This document shows, one piece after another, positions 34,186 to 41,144 of a stretch of 41,144 nucleotides of DNA; position 1 is the stretch's first letter; each line of letters begins with the position of its first letter. This stretch comes from Lentilactobacillus diolivorans DSM 14421 (GTDB lineage Bacteria; Bacillota; Bacilli; Lactobacillales; Lactobacillaceae). The translations under genes and the position numbers were made by a program. The DNA lies in NCBI RefSeq assembly GCF_001434255.1, contig NZ_AZEY01000073.1:10116-51259 (forward strand), written 5' to 3'. The notes beneath the pieces were generated by a model that saw nothing but the letters and a program-made list of their open reading frames with translations, was not told the DNA's origin and searched no databases.

Positions 34186-34686
34186 ATGAAAAAGCGACGT
34201 TTAGCTGACGCAGCAATGCTAATGTTAATTCCAATTAGTATTGTTGGTTTCTCACTAAGTACGACCCATGATGCCATCTTTAAACCAACGACTGAAACTG
34301 CCAGAGTTAACAACATTGCCGAAACAACTGATACTGAGTACCAACTCAAGGGCACCAATGCCGAGATTCAACCCTTGGATTTTCGGCCATCACGGGTTTA
34401 CCGTGTCCGTTACGCAAAAACTAATTTTAAGGCAACTCTTGACGAAGATTACCGTGAAGAAAAATTATATCGATATGTTCCAGGCGCTAAAAAGAATAAT
34501 CGGGCGTATTCTTGGAGCCGCATTAAAGCCCGAACTGGCAAACGGGTGTTTGTTGACATGAAAGCTAAAGCCTATTATCGGGATGATGATGGCGAACGCG
34601 AATCGGAAGACTTTTACCGGATTCGCATTTCTAACAGCAGCAAAGCTCAAAAATACTGGGTAAACGAAGATGCAATTGAAGACTAA
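34186..34686 (+). CDS. Exported protein, paralogue of the 24293 lipoprotein without lipobox
   Basis: A 166-residue protein. The start is set at the second ATG, eight bases after GGAGGC. The N-terminal hydrophobic segment MLMLIPISIVGFSLS lines up with LLVLLPLGLFGCSSN of the paralogue, but the lipobox Cys is Phe here, so it would be membrane-anchored or secreted and not lipidated. The C-terminal domain (VRYAKTNFKATLDEDYREEKLYRYVPG to AQKYWVNEDAIED) is homologous to that of the 24293 protein. The Ser-rich linker is missing. Function unknown. Confidence 0.8.
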   Translation: MKKRRLADAAMLMLIPISIVGFSLSTTHDAIFKPTTETARVNNIAETTDTEYQLKGTNAEIQPLDFRPSRVYRVRYAKTNFKATLDEDYREEKLYRYVPGAKKNNRAYSWSRIKARTGKRVFVDMKAKAYYRDDDGERESEDFYRIRISNSSKAQKYWVNEDAIED

Positions 34687-34713
34687 CCGCAGCGGTTATC
34701 TTTCCCCAAATTT

Positions 34714-34752
34714 TGAAGGCTGAGGCAAATGTAAATTTGTTTTGGCCTTTTT
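34714..34752 (+). terminator. Weak terminator after the exported protein
   Basis: AAGGC...GCCTT with an inner CAAA/TTTG pair and T5 tail, about 30 bases after the stop codon. Confidence 0.5.
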
Positions 34753-34885
34753 GTGATTTAATCTTAATTGATGGCGCGAATATGGTAAATTAAGACTAGA
34801 TTAATATTGTGCTTATTTCTTTGTTTTTTAGGTTTCGGGTAAATTGATATTGGACATGATTAGGTTAACGAAGGGGGGTAAGGAG

Positions 34886-35866
34886 TTGAACCTTTTAGTG
34901 ACAGGTGGCGCTGGATTTATTGGCTCGAATTTTATTCATTACCTAATGGCAAGTCAATCGCATGATTCGCTCGTAAATTACGATCTGTTAACCTATGCGG
35001 GAAATTTGGCGAATTTGGCCGATATTAATGATGACTCTCGGTATACCTTTGTTCAAGGCGATATTACCGATGAAGCTCATGTTAATGCGATCATTAAAGA
35101 TTACCGAATTGATGGCATCGTGAATTTTGCAGCGGAATCACATGTTGATCGTTCAATTTTAAATCCAAATGCTTTTGTCAGCAGCAATTTTGTTGGCCTG
35201 AGTGTTTTGTTAAATGCAGCGAGAAAATTCAATATTCGTTTGGTCCAAATTTCGACTGATGAAGTTTATGGAACCGCTAAGTTTCACCAGGCATTTGATG
35301 AAAATGGGGCATTAAAGCCCAGTTCCCCTTATTCAGCCACAAAGGCATCCGCCGATTTATTAGCTTTGGCGTATTTTAAAACCTATGGAACTGATATTTG
35401 TATTACCCGTTCGGCCAATAACTATGGTAGATTTCAATTCCCAGAGAAGTTGATTCCCCTTATGGTGGTTAACGGATTGCTTGGGAAAAAATTACCGATT
35501 TACGGCAAGGGTGAAAATAGTCGCGATTGGCTTAATGTGGTAGATAATTGTGCCGCAATTGATGCGGTCCTTCGTAGTGGTAAATCAGGTCAGATTTATA
35601 ATATTGCCGGCCATTATTATCGGACAAATCTTGAAGTGGTTAACCAAATTGTTCAGGAGCTGGGGCTTTCTAAATCGCAGATTGAATTTGTTTCCGATCG
35701 GCCTGCCAATGATTTACAATATATGATTGATGATTCGAAAATTCGAAGTGAACTGGGGTGGCATCCTCAAGTGAGCTTTTCACAGGGATTGCGGGCAACG
35801 ATTAAGTGGTATGTTAATCATGCTGCTTGGTGGCGGCCACTTTTGAAACAAGTCAAGAATCGATGA
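34886..35866 (+). CDS. rfbB: dTDP-glucose 4,6-dehydratase-like protein (RmlB family)
   Basis: A 326-residue extended SDR of the RmlB type, which converts dTDP-glucose to dTDP-4-keto-6-deoxyglucose for rhamnose synthesis. NAD-binding GGAGFIGSNF is near residue 7, FAAESHVDRSI follows, ISTDEVYGT carries the catalytic Asp-Glu, and YSATKASADLL carries the Tyr-xxx-Lys pair. SANNYGRFQFPEKLIPLM is also typical. The TTG start seven bases after GGGGGG begins the fold exactly; two upstream ATGs are less suitable. The usual rmlA/C/D genes are not beside it; the partner is a dehydrogenase 10 bp downstream. DRPANDLQYMID differs from the usual DRPGHDxRYAID, so a related nucleotide sugar is possible. Confidence 0.85.
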   Translation: MNLLVTGGAGFIGSNFIHYLMASQSHDSLVNYDLLTYAGNLANLADINDDSRYTFVQGDITDEAHVNAIIKDYRIDGIVNFAAESHVDRSILNPNAFVSSNFVGLSVLLNAARKFNIRLVQISTDEVYGTAKFHQAFDENGALKPSSPYSATKASADLLALAYFKTYGTDICITRSANNYGRFQFPEKLIPLMVVNGLLGKKLPIYGKGENSRDWLNVVDNCAAIDAVLRSGKSGQIYNIAGHYYRTNLEVVNQIVQELGLSKSQIEFVSDRPANDLQYMIDDSKIRSELGWHPQVSFSQGLRATIKWYVNHAAWWRPLLKQVKNR

Positions 35867-35875
35867 GGTGATAAT

Positions 35876-36739
35876 ATGAAAATTGGTTTTATTGGTACCG
35901 GCGTTATGGGTACGGGGATGATCAATAATTTATTGAAAGCGAACTTTGAGGTGACTGTTTATAATCGAACCAAACAACACGCGCAAACAGTATTGGCAAA
36001 TGGTGCCCAGTGGCAGGATACACCGGCAAAGGTAGCTGAGGTTAGTGATGTTGTGATTACAATTGTTGGTTTTCCAAAAGATGTTGAAAAGGTTTATTTT
36101 GGAAGTAACGGGATTTTTGAAGGTGCCACGTCTGATGAAACGTTAATTGATATGACGACCAGTTCCCCTATCTTAGCTAAAAAGATTGCTGATTATGGTT
36201 ATCAAAAGGGCATCCATGTGCTGGATGCACCCGTTTCTGGTGGTGATATTGGTGCTAAAAATGGGACGTTGACCATTATGGTTGGCGGTGATGCCAAAAC
36301 ATTTGATCAGATTCGGCCAATTCTTAAGGCAATGGGAACAGCGATAACGCGATTTGGTGACGCCGGTCAGGGGCAAAACGCCAAGATGGCCAACCAGATT
36401 ATGATTGCCGGAACGATGACTGGGATGATCGAGTCATTGATGTATGCGACTAAAGCCGGCCTGGATCCTGATCAAATGATTCAAACGATTAATGGTGGTG
36501 CGGCTGAAAATTGGAGCATGGCAAACTATGGGCCAAGAATTTTACACGGTGATTTAAAGCCTGGATTTGCTGCCAAGCATTTTCTCAAAGATCTCCGGAT
36601 TGCATTGGCGGTTGCTGATCAAATGAAGTTAAGTTTACCTGGTACCCAACAAGCCCGTGAGTTATACGAAAAGATGGTCGATCAGGATCATTGGGGAGAC
36701 TTAGGGACGCAAGGCTTAATTAAATTGTATGAGAAGTGA
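35876..36739 (+). CDS. NAD(P)-dependent 3-hydroxyisobutyrate dehydrogenase-like oxidoreductase
   Basis: A 287-residue beta-hydroxyacid dehydrogenase (GarR/MmsB/GLYR group). N-terminal Rossmann motif GFIGTGVMGTGM, cofactor-choice region YNRTK (Arg suggests NADP), substrate loop DAPVSGGDIGAKNGTLTIMVGG, and the catalytic Lys in GQNAKMANQIMIAG. These enzymes reduce tartronate semialdehyde, succinic semialdehyde or 3-hydroxyisobutyrate-type substrates. It is cotranscribed with the RmlB-like gene (10-bp gap, GAGGTG site), an unusual pairing. Substrate not decided. Confidence 0.88.
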   Translation: MKIGFIGTGVMGTGMINNLLKANFEVTVYNRTKQHAQTVLANGAQWQDTPAKVAEVSDVVITIVGFPKDVEKVYFGSNGIFEGATSDETLIDMTTSSPILAKKIADYGYQKGIHVLDAPVSGGDIGAKNGTLTIMVGGDAKTFDQIRPILKAMGTAITRFGDAGQGQNAKMANQIMIAGTMTGMIESLMYATKAGLDPDQMIQTINGGAAENWSMANYGPRILHGDLKPGFAAKHFLKDLRIALAVADQMKLSLPGTQQARELYEKMVDQDHWGDLGTQGLIKLYEK

Positions 36740-36814
36740 GATTGGTTATAGGATTCGACTGCAGGTGCCCATTTAAGTTATTGAAAGATATGAGTCTTAA
36801 AGGGTCTAAAAACG

Positions 36815-36952
36815 GAGGGGTGGGACAATAGTCGTTTGACCCGGTCTCTGTTAGTATAAACACGATTATTACCAAGCAAAAATGCGGGACAAAAGGGCAA
36901 CTTCCGGCCGTGTAATCCGATTACACGGCCGGAAGTTGCCTTTTTGTCCCGC
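36815..36952 (+). repeat. Composite repeat ending in a 69-nt near-perfect hairpin
   Basis: It starts with the GGGGTGGGACAATAG...CCCGGTCT module and CACGATTATTACC block seen at 23.8 and 27.6 kb. The next shared block (GGGACAAAAGGGCAACTTCCGGCCGTGTAA) is here followed by its own reverse complement: arms 36884-36917 and 36919-36952 with one mismatch and a single-base centre. The tandem units and the ATATTCC hairpin of the other copies are absent. About 75 bases after the dehydrogenase stop; can terminate transcription. Confidence 0.78.
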
Positions 36953-37062
36953 GCTGTCCGTTTTTGATGATGATTATTGAAAAGTTGGAAAATGATTCAG
37001 TGTTTTGAAGTTAAGGTCGTTTTAACTGATCTTTACTTTATTTTTGACACGCAAGCCGCACC

Positions 37063-37257
37063 CTATTTTTTCTTTCGACGTCGTTCTCTAGCTGAAACCA
37101 GGTTAATGACCACTGAAATCATTAAAAAAATGCCGGCTAGAATAATCAACCCAATTTTGACATCATCCTGTAACGACGTATATTTAATAAAAAATGCGAG
37201 GGCAATTGAAATAATCAAGGATACATCTGCGACAATTAGCTTTGGCGAAAATCCCAT
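37063..37257 (-). CDS. Small two-helix membrane protein (64 aa)
   Basis: The 64-residue product starts MGFSPKLIVADVSLI nine bases after AAAGGA. Two hydrophobic segments (about 8-24 and 33-53) are separated by the short polar KYTSLQDDVK, and the tail SARERRRKKK is strongly basic, placing the C-terminus inside. The longer 81-residue frame lacks a site. No known family that I recognise. Convergent with the 35876 gene, divergent from the MerR gene. Confidence 0.6.
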   Translation of the reverse strand: MGFSPKLIVADVSLIISIALAFFIKYTSLQDDVKIGLIILAGIFLMISVVINLVSARERRRKKK

Positions 37258-37433
37258 TTGATTCAGTCCTTTCGAAAGCATTATATCAAAAACAAGTGTG
37301 CCAACCAAGAATCTTTTGGCAATCGTCGTGGGTGCTAATTTGAAGGCCTTTGATTTTTGTGATCGGTTTTAATAAAGCATTGATGTTTGATATAATGTTG
37401 TAAGCGTTAAAATACGAATCTAGGTGAAAACTT

Positions 37434-37865
37434 TTGGAAGAACAAAATCCAACATTTATTGATAGCACAAAGTTAATATTTGGAATTGGCCAGGTTGAAA
37501 AAATTACTGAGGTTTCAGGTCGTCAATTGCGATATTGGGAAAAGCAGGGTTACATTCAGCCCCTTGAGCAGAAAAAAGGGGCGTCACGTCAGTATAATTT
37601 GCACACACTATTTATGATTTTTCACATTCAACGTTTTCTTAACCAAGGGTTTACACTCCAAACAGCTGTCGATAAAGCTCGAAAGTTTGATGAACAGATT
37701 CCCGTTCTTCGAGAGTTCTTGAGTAATCAATTAAAGGGAATTATTGTGAAAGATGATCAAAAGCTACTGGACTTCGGCTACTTGGATGCCTCACATCAAC
37801 AACGAATATATGGTGTAATTAAGGATGGCAAAACGTCCTTCAAAATTGATCCGGTTTCGCACTAA
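37434..37865 (+). CDS. MerR family transcriptional regulator
   Basis: A 143-residue MerR-type regulator. The winged-helix domain covers about residues 14-85: GIGQVEKITEVSGRQLRYWEKQGYIQPLEQKKGASRQYNLHTL, then HIQRFLNQGFTLQTAVDKA. The C-terminal part is short and has no cysteine cluster, so metal sensing is unlikely. TTG start behind AGGTG; TATAAT at 37391-37396 is a likely -10 box. Targets unknown; its neighbours are the small membrane protein (divergent) and a small gene on the other strand. Confidence 0.82.
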   Translation: MEEQNPTFIDSTKLIFGIGQVEKITEVSGRQLRYWEKQGYIQPLEQKKGASRQYNLHTLFMIFHIQRFLNQGFTLQTAVDKARKFDEQIPVLREFLSNQLKGIIVKDDQKLLDFGYLDASHQQRIYGVIKDGKTSFKIDPVSH

Positions 37866-37961
37866 AAAGAATGTTTATATGTGTAGAACCCCTGTTTGGA
37901 GTAAAATTGAATTTAGACTTGAAACGATTTCACTTTGCAGCATGATCATAGTAAGAAAGAA

Positions 37962-38069
37962 AAAAATAGGTTAAAGAACTGATCTTAACTGCATCAGCTA
38001 CCCCCCCAATATAAACATTGGAACAGGCGGCTGATGTACTGAGATCAAATCGTTCTTTGACCTATTTTT
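37962..38069. terminator. Long imperfect hairpin, bidirectional terminator
   Basis: About 108 bases fold back: AAAAATAGG...AAAGAAC with GTTCTTT...CCTATTTTT, TGATCT with AGATCA, and GCATCAGC with GCTGATG, the apex containing a C7 run and CCAAT/ATTGG. A- and T-runs on both ends suit termination of the convergent MerR and 38094 genes. Confidence 0.7.
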
Positions 38070-38093
38070 ATTAACTCTGACTTGCTGAAAGGC

Positions 38094-38303
38094 TTACTTT
38101 CCTTCGCTGTCAAAATGTTTATAAAGGCCAATAATCGTTTTATCCGAGAGTGTAATCGGGGTTCCATCAAGGGTAACACGCTTGATCTTGTAATAATCTT
38201 CGAGGTCGGGAACTTCCAAACGTTGATTTGCCATAAAGTCAGCAGCCGATTTGTAATCAATACTTTCTTGTTCGCCACCATTTTCATACTCAATTTTTAA
38301 CAC
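38094..38303 (-). CDS. Small hypothetical protein (69 aa), possibly DUF4649-like
   Basis: The 69-residue product with GTG start (GAAAGTGA upstream) begins MLKIEYENGGEQESIDYKSA. A beta-beta-alpha start followed by DLEDYYKIKRVTLDGTPI resembles the DUF4649 small proteins of lactobacilli and streptococci (Y-x-D strand, then DYYxVxKLTYNG). That match is from memory and tentative. Acidic, cytoplasmic, no membrane segment. Confidence 0.6.
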   Translation of the reverse strand: MLKIEYENGGEQESIDYKSAADFMANQRLEVPDLEDYYKIKRVTLDGTPITLSDKTIIGLYKHFDSEGK

Positions 38304-38446
38304 GAGATGTCACTTTCTTTCTATAAATAATAGTGATCAGATTATTTTAGTAACAAATTAATTTTAAAATGAAAGCCCTTAAAAAACAACTATCTCAGTC
38401 TTTGAATTTTTTGTGAAGAAAGAATGAAAAAACATAGGCGTTAGAT

Positions 38447-38533
38447 TTGTCATTGCATCGGCCGACTTGTTATATTGTTTTCAGGGGATGAGTCGGGATA
38501 AGTTTCATTAACAAACCGGCTCAATGCTTTTTT
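38447..38533 (+). promoter_or_regulatory. Promoter and leader hairpin of the metalloprotease gene
   Basis: TTGTCA (38447-38452), 18-bp spacer, TATATT (38471-38476). The short 5' leader then forms GAGTCGG...CCGGCTC (about 38490-38522) followed five bases later by T6, which looks like a weak terminator or attenuator ahead of the GGGGGG ribosome site. Confidence 0.45.
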
Positions 38534-38548
38534 GATAGGGGGATTTGA

Positions 38549-39202
38549 GTGGGGGCTAAACAAGTACTTGTTAGCGTGTTGGTGGCTATCGGTCTTGGCA
38601 TAACGGGGATGTTTGCAACTCAAAGCGATCGGGCTTTAGGTGCCGCGGTTAAATTTGATAATACAATGGTTGCCAACAAGAATTTGACTGATAGGGGGAA
38701 AATCAGTTATTTCGTTAATGACAGTGCGAAAAAATACCAAGCCGATATTCGATTCGCAGCGCACACATGGAATCACGCACTTGGAAGAAGACTATTTAAA
38801 CCAACGAGTCTGATCAACAAGTCGCGATTGACGGTTACCGTGAGTGGGCAGATGAGTAATCAGTTTGCTGGAATGGCAGAAATCAACAGTGGTGTGATTG
38901 CTCTAAACGATAACTGGATGACTCGATATGATCGATCGAAACGCCGGGCGTTAATTATTCATGAGTTGGGTCATACGTTTGGGACTAAAGATTTGTATCA
39001 GTATCCTAATCTCGCTTTGCAACGTCAGTTTAGACAAGCAACCATTATGGGCGGAAACTATTCAACGACGATTGGTGAGTTTGACCGCCGGTTGGCAGAT
39101 TGGAGTTTGGCTCATACACGTGTGATGGGTTCTGCTGAATTCTATCACTATCGAGTGATGGACAATTTATATTTTCAACGGATGCTTCGTGGAAAACTTT
39201 GA
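38549..39202 (+). CDS. Secreted zinc metalloprotease, HExxHxxGxxD type
   Basis: A 217-residue exported protein. The N-terminal signal (VLVSVLVAIGLGITGMF) is cut before about residue 33. The zinc motif HELGHTFGTKD places His138, Glu139, His142 and Asp148 as the three metal ligands plus catalytic Glu, the snapalysin-like pattern with Asp as third ligand. A Met-turn is likely at Met167 in TIMGGNYS. ISYFVNDSAKKYQADIRFAAHTWNHAL resembles the start of small metzincin domains. GTG start nine bases after GGGGGG. No sorting signal. The target is unknown; a surface or medium protein. Confidence 0.78.
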   Translation: MGAKQVLVSVLVAIGLGITGMFATQSDRALGAAVKFDNTMVANKNLTDRGKISYFVNDSAKKYQADIRFAAHTWNHALGRRLFKPTSLINKSRLTVTVSGQMSNQFAGMAEINSGVIALNDNWMTRYDRSKRRALIIHELGHTFGTKDLYQYPNLALQRQFRQATIMGGNYSTTIGEFDRRLADWSLAHTRVMGSAEFYHYRVMDNLYFQRMLRGKL

Positions 39203-39222
39203 GATGGTGGTGGCAGGCGCCA

Positions 39223-39251
39223 TTGACATCGTGATGTGGACCAACTATTAT
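39223..39251 (+). promoter_or_regulatory. Promoter of the tyrS T-box transcript
   Basis: TTGACA (39223-39228), 17-bp spacer, TATTAT (39246-39251). It begins 20 bases after the metalloprotease stop. Confidence 0.75.
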
Positions 39252-39261
39252 TAACTTATCG

Positions 39262-39489
39262 ATTTATGAGCGTTGAGGCAGAAAAGTAATTTATTGATCC
39301 GTGAATTCAGAAACTTGGCGGCTGATGCGAGCCAAGCGGGTAATAAATGAACTTACATCTGTGGAGCTTTTGTTTAACGAGTCATTTCGTTATCAATGAT
39401 ATGAGAGATTGTTGGATCTTGTCCGGCAATAACTTGGGTGGTAACGCGGAAAATTCGTCCCTGGCAATTTAGTTTGTCAGGGATTTTTT
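39262..39489 (+). promoter_or_regulatory. T-box riboswitch, tyrosine specifier
   Basis: Stem I starts near GAGGCAGAAAAGTAATTTATTG and pairs with GGTAATAAATGAAC. The specifier loop GAACTTACATCT holds UAC (39354-39356, Tyr). The T-box is TGGGTGGTAACGCG (39435-39448). The terminator TCCCTGGCAA...TTTGTCAGGGA ends in T6 (39458-39489). The specifier agrees with the downstream tyrosyl-tRNA synthetase gene, which anchors the specifier calls for the other two leaders. Confidence 0.9.
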
Positions 39490-39602
39490 AGTTCTCGGTC
39501 ATACTATCATCACCCATGTATTCATTGAACAGCGAAATTCGTAACAGACATGGCGCTTAATTAGGATTGGTGATTCAACAGATAATTTAGGAGGATGCAT
39601 TA

Positions 39603-40859
39603 ATGAACATTTTAGATGATTTAAAGTGGCGCGGCGCGATTAATCAGGAAACCGATCACGATGGGATGTATGAACTCGTTGGCAAAAAGTCGGTGGGGCT
39701 ATATGTGGGAATTGATCCTACTGGGGATAGCATGCATATTGGTCATTTGATTCCGTTTATGATCTTAAAACGATTTCAGTTGGCGGGTCATCATCCCGTT
39801 ATTCTTATCGGTGGTGGAACAGGTTCAATTGGTGACCCAAGTGGCAAGAAATCTGAACGGGTTCTTCAAACAATGGATCAAGTTCGTCATAACGTGAAAG
39901 GGCTGACTCGGCAAGCAGAAAAGTTGTTTGGTCAAGATGGCAAGTTTGAAATCGTTAATAACTATGACTGGCTGTCCCAACTGTCCCTATTAGATTTTCT
40001 TCGTGACTATGGCAAGTTGTTCAATGTTAATACAATGTTGAATAAGGAAATTGTCGCTAGTCGGTTGGAAGTTGGTATTTCGTTCACTGAATTCACGTAT
40101 CAGATCCTTCAAGGTGTTGATTTTCTCCACCTGTATCGGCATAATGATGTCCAAGTTCAACTAGGTGGTGCTGATCAATGGGGGAATATTACTTCAGGAA
40201 TTGATTTGATTCATAAAGTTGAAGGACAGGATGCCAAGGCATATGGCATGACAATTCCGTTGATGCTAAAAGCGGATGGTACCAAATTTGGGAAAACTGC
40301 TGGTGGGGCAGTTTGGCTTGATCCTGAAAAGACGTCACCATATGAATTTTATCAATTTTGGATTAATCAGGACGATAAGGATGTTGTTCGTTATTTGAAG
40401 TACTTTACGTTTTTAAGTCGCGAAGAAATTGATGACTTGGCTAAAAAAGTTGAGACACAGCCTGAGAAGCGTGAAGCGCAACGGCGATTGGCTGAAGAAG
40501 TTACTAAATTTGTTCATGGCCAAGATGCAGTGGATCAAGCCGAGCATATCTCCAAGGCCCTATTTTCTGGCGATGTCTCGCAACTAACAACAGCTGAAAT
40601 TGAACAAGGTTTTAAGAAGATGCCTTCTGTTGAAGTGTCGTCAGAACCACTCGATATCGTTCAGTGGTTGGTCGATGTAACTAAGTTTGAGCCATCCCGA
40701 CGTCAGGCACGGGAAGATATCAATAATGGTGCGATTCGAATTAATGGTGAAAAAGTCCAGGATGTTGATTTTGAAATTGATCCGTCAAAGAAATTTGATG
40801 GTAAGTTTGTTATTGTTCGCCGCGGCAAAAAGCATTACTTCTTGGCACGAATTAAATAA
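39603..40859 (+). CDS. tyrS: Tyrosyl-tRNA synthetase
   Basis: A 418-residue class I aminoacyl-tRNA synthetase that charges tRNA-Tyr in the cytoplasm. VGIDPTGDSMHIGHLIP carries the HIGH motif near residue 48, GGADQWGNITSGIDLI is the tyrosine pocket, TKFGKTAGG is the KMSKS equivalent, and the C-terminal S4 RNA-binding domain (about 350-418) contains EPSRRQAREDINNGAIRINGEKV. Length is typical. AGGAGG is eight bases before the ATG. Controlled by the Tyr T-box. Confidence 0.96.
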   Translation: MNILDDLKWRGAINQETDHDGMYELVGKKSVGLYVGIDPTGDSMHIGHLIPFMILKRFQLAGHHPVILIGGGTGSIGDPSGKKSERVLQTMDQVRHNVKGLTRQAEKLFGQDGKFEIVNNYDWLSQLSLLDFLRDYGKLFNVNTMLNKEIVASRLEVGISFTEFTYQILQGVDFLHLYRHNDVQVQLGGADQWGNITSGIDLIHKVEGQDAKAYGMTIPLMLKADGTKFGKTAGGAVWLDPEKTSPYEFYQFWINQDDKDVVRYLKYFTFLSREEIDDLAKKVETQPEKREAQRRLAEEVTKFVHGQDAVDQAEHISKALFSGDVSQLTTAEIEQGFKKMPSVEVSSEPLDIVQWLVDVTKFEPSRRQAREDINNGAIRINGEKVQDVDFEIDPSKKFDGKFVIVRRGKKHYFLARIK

Positions 40860-40908
40860 GCAAAGCGAATTTCGTCTAGGGTTCTTATAGGAATTAAGCT
40901 GGTCTTAG

Positions 40909-40937
40909 AGACAAATCAAATTGATTTGTCTTTTTTT
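40909..40937 (+). terminator. Terminator after tyrS
   Basis: AGACAAATC and GATTTGTCT form a 9-bp stem with a small loop, followed by T7. It ends just before the first rrn promoter. Confidence 0.85.
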
Positions 40938-40938
40938 G

Positions 40939-40967
40939 TTGACATTGAGTCGAAAAGTCGGTATATT
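40939..40967 (+). promoter_or_regulatory. rRNA operon promoter P1
   Basis: Consensus TTGACA (40939-40944), 17-bp spacer, TATATT (40962-40967). Confidence 0.75.
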
Positions 40968-41026
40968 ATTTATTGCGGCTTTCAGGAGAACACAGTTTTC
41001 CGAAGTCAAGAAATTTAAAAAAGTCA

Positions 41027-41055
41027 TTGACACAAGTTGCTCGTCATGATAATAT
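41027..41055 (+). promoter_or_regulatory. rRNA operon promoter P2
   Basis: Consensus TTGACA (41027-41032), 17-bp spacer, TAATAT (41050-41055). Tandem strong promoters about 88 bases apart are usual for rrn operons in Firmicutes. Confidence 0.75.
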
Positions 41056-41144
41056 TAAATAGTTGTCAAAAGCGATGAACAAGCGCTCCGATGACGATGG
41101 TAGACCTTTGAAAACTGAACAAAATTTTCGACAAACGAATGTGT
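41056..41144 (+). other. Leader of an rRNA operon (16S gene expected just beyond the window)
   Basis: CTTTGAAAACTGAACAAAATTTTCGACAAAC at the end is the conserved sequence that in lactobacilli lies just upstream of the 16S gene. The 16S 5' end itself is not reached. Call from family knowledge. Confidence 0.7.

Noticed and set aside
36977-37261. 94-aa plus-strand frame opposite the small two-helix membrane protein
   Set aside because: No ribosome site; the minus-strand frame has AAAGGA, two clear helices and a basic tail.
40860-41144. tRNA or 5S genes near the right end
   Set aside because: No cloverleaf or 5S-like sequence is visible; the signals are promoters and an rRNA leader.

Overview
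The window looks like chromosome of a low-GC Gram-positive lactic acid bacterium, most likely a Lactobacillaceae member close to the buchneri group (Lentilactobacillus). The reasons are strong AGGAGG ribosome sites, TTG/GTG starts, a KxYKxGKxW/LPQTD sortase-anchored protein, a pyruvate oxidase behind a CcpA (cre) site, three T-box leaders, two DUF975 proteins, DUF3737 and DUF1836 genes, and, at the right edge, the promoters and leader of an rRNA operon. The species is an inference from family recognition; no search was run.

Layout. 1-2.1 kb (minus): a MalY/PatB aminotransferase behind a DUF3737 gene. 2.3-4.4 kb: a small unknown protein, a zinc-less MDR oxidoreductase with a dyad over its promoter, and another small unknown gene. 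4.5-10.1 kb: a complete-looking phosphonate operon (phnD-phnC-phnE-phnE-phnXW), preceded by six TTTACA-like hexamers at exact 11-bp spacing (a PHO box). It would import 2-aminoethylphosphonate and degrade it through a fused hydrolase-transaminase, but the ATPase gene phnC carries an in-frame TGA. 10.3-13.5 kb (minus): a D,D-carboxypeptidase, a GntR/FCD regulator and KDG kinase. 13.7-16.1 kb: an 811-residue LPQTD surface protein. 16.4-18.9 kb (minus): DUF975, a small secreted protein, a class-I glutamine amidotransferase and DUF1836. 19-23 kb: a TrhA/hemolysin-III protein, then a His-specific T-box driving a lone hisD and an amino-acid permease.

23.3-28 kb: a small secreted protein, a Ser-rich lipoprotein, a short transcript with a 17-codon ORF, a perfect 32-bp palindrome, an MFS exporter and a second DUF975 gene. 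28-30.4 kb: pyruvate oxidase (frameshifted in a 7-base homopolymer), divergent from a flavodoxin-like gene. 30.8-33.8 kb: a Cys/Met-metabolism PLP enzyme under a Met-specific T-box, and an iron-type alcohol dehydrogenase. 34.2-36.7 kb: a paralogue of the lipoprotein, then an RmlB-like dehydratase with a 3-hydroxyisobutyrate-dehydrogenase-like enzyme. 37-39.2 kb: small genes, a MerR regulator and a secreted metalloprotease. 39.2-40.9 kb: a Tyr T-box and tyrS. 40.9 kb to the end: tandem rrn promoters.

The most unusual non-coding feature is a family of mosaic intergenic palindromes (10.0, 23.8, 27.6, 30.7 and 36.8 kb, with fragments at 1 and 19.6 kb). Their boundaries and apex are conserved, but the stem sequence differs from copy to copy while both arms stay complementary. 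Two copies carry tandem units of about 92-94 bp, and one overlaps the last codons of phnXW.
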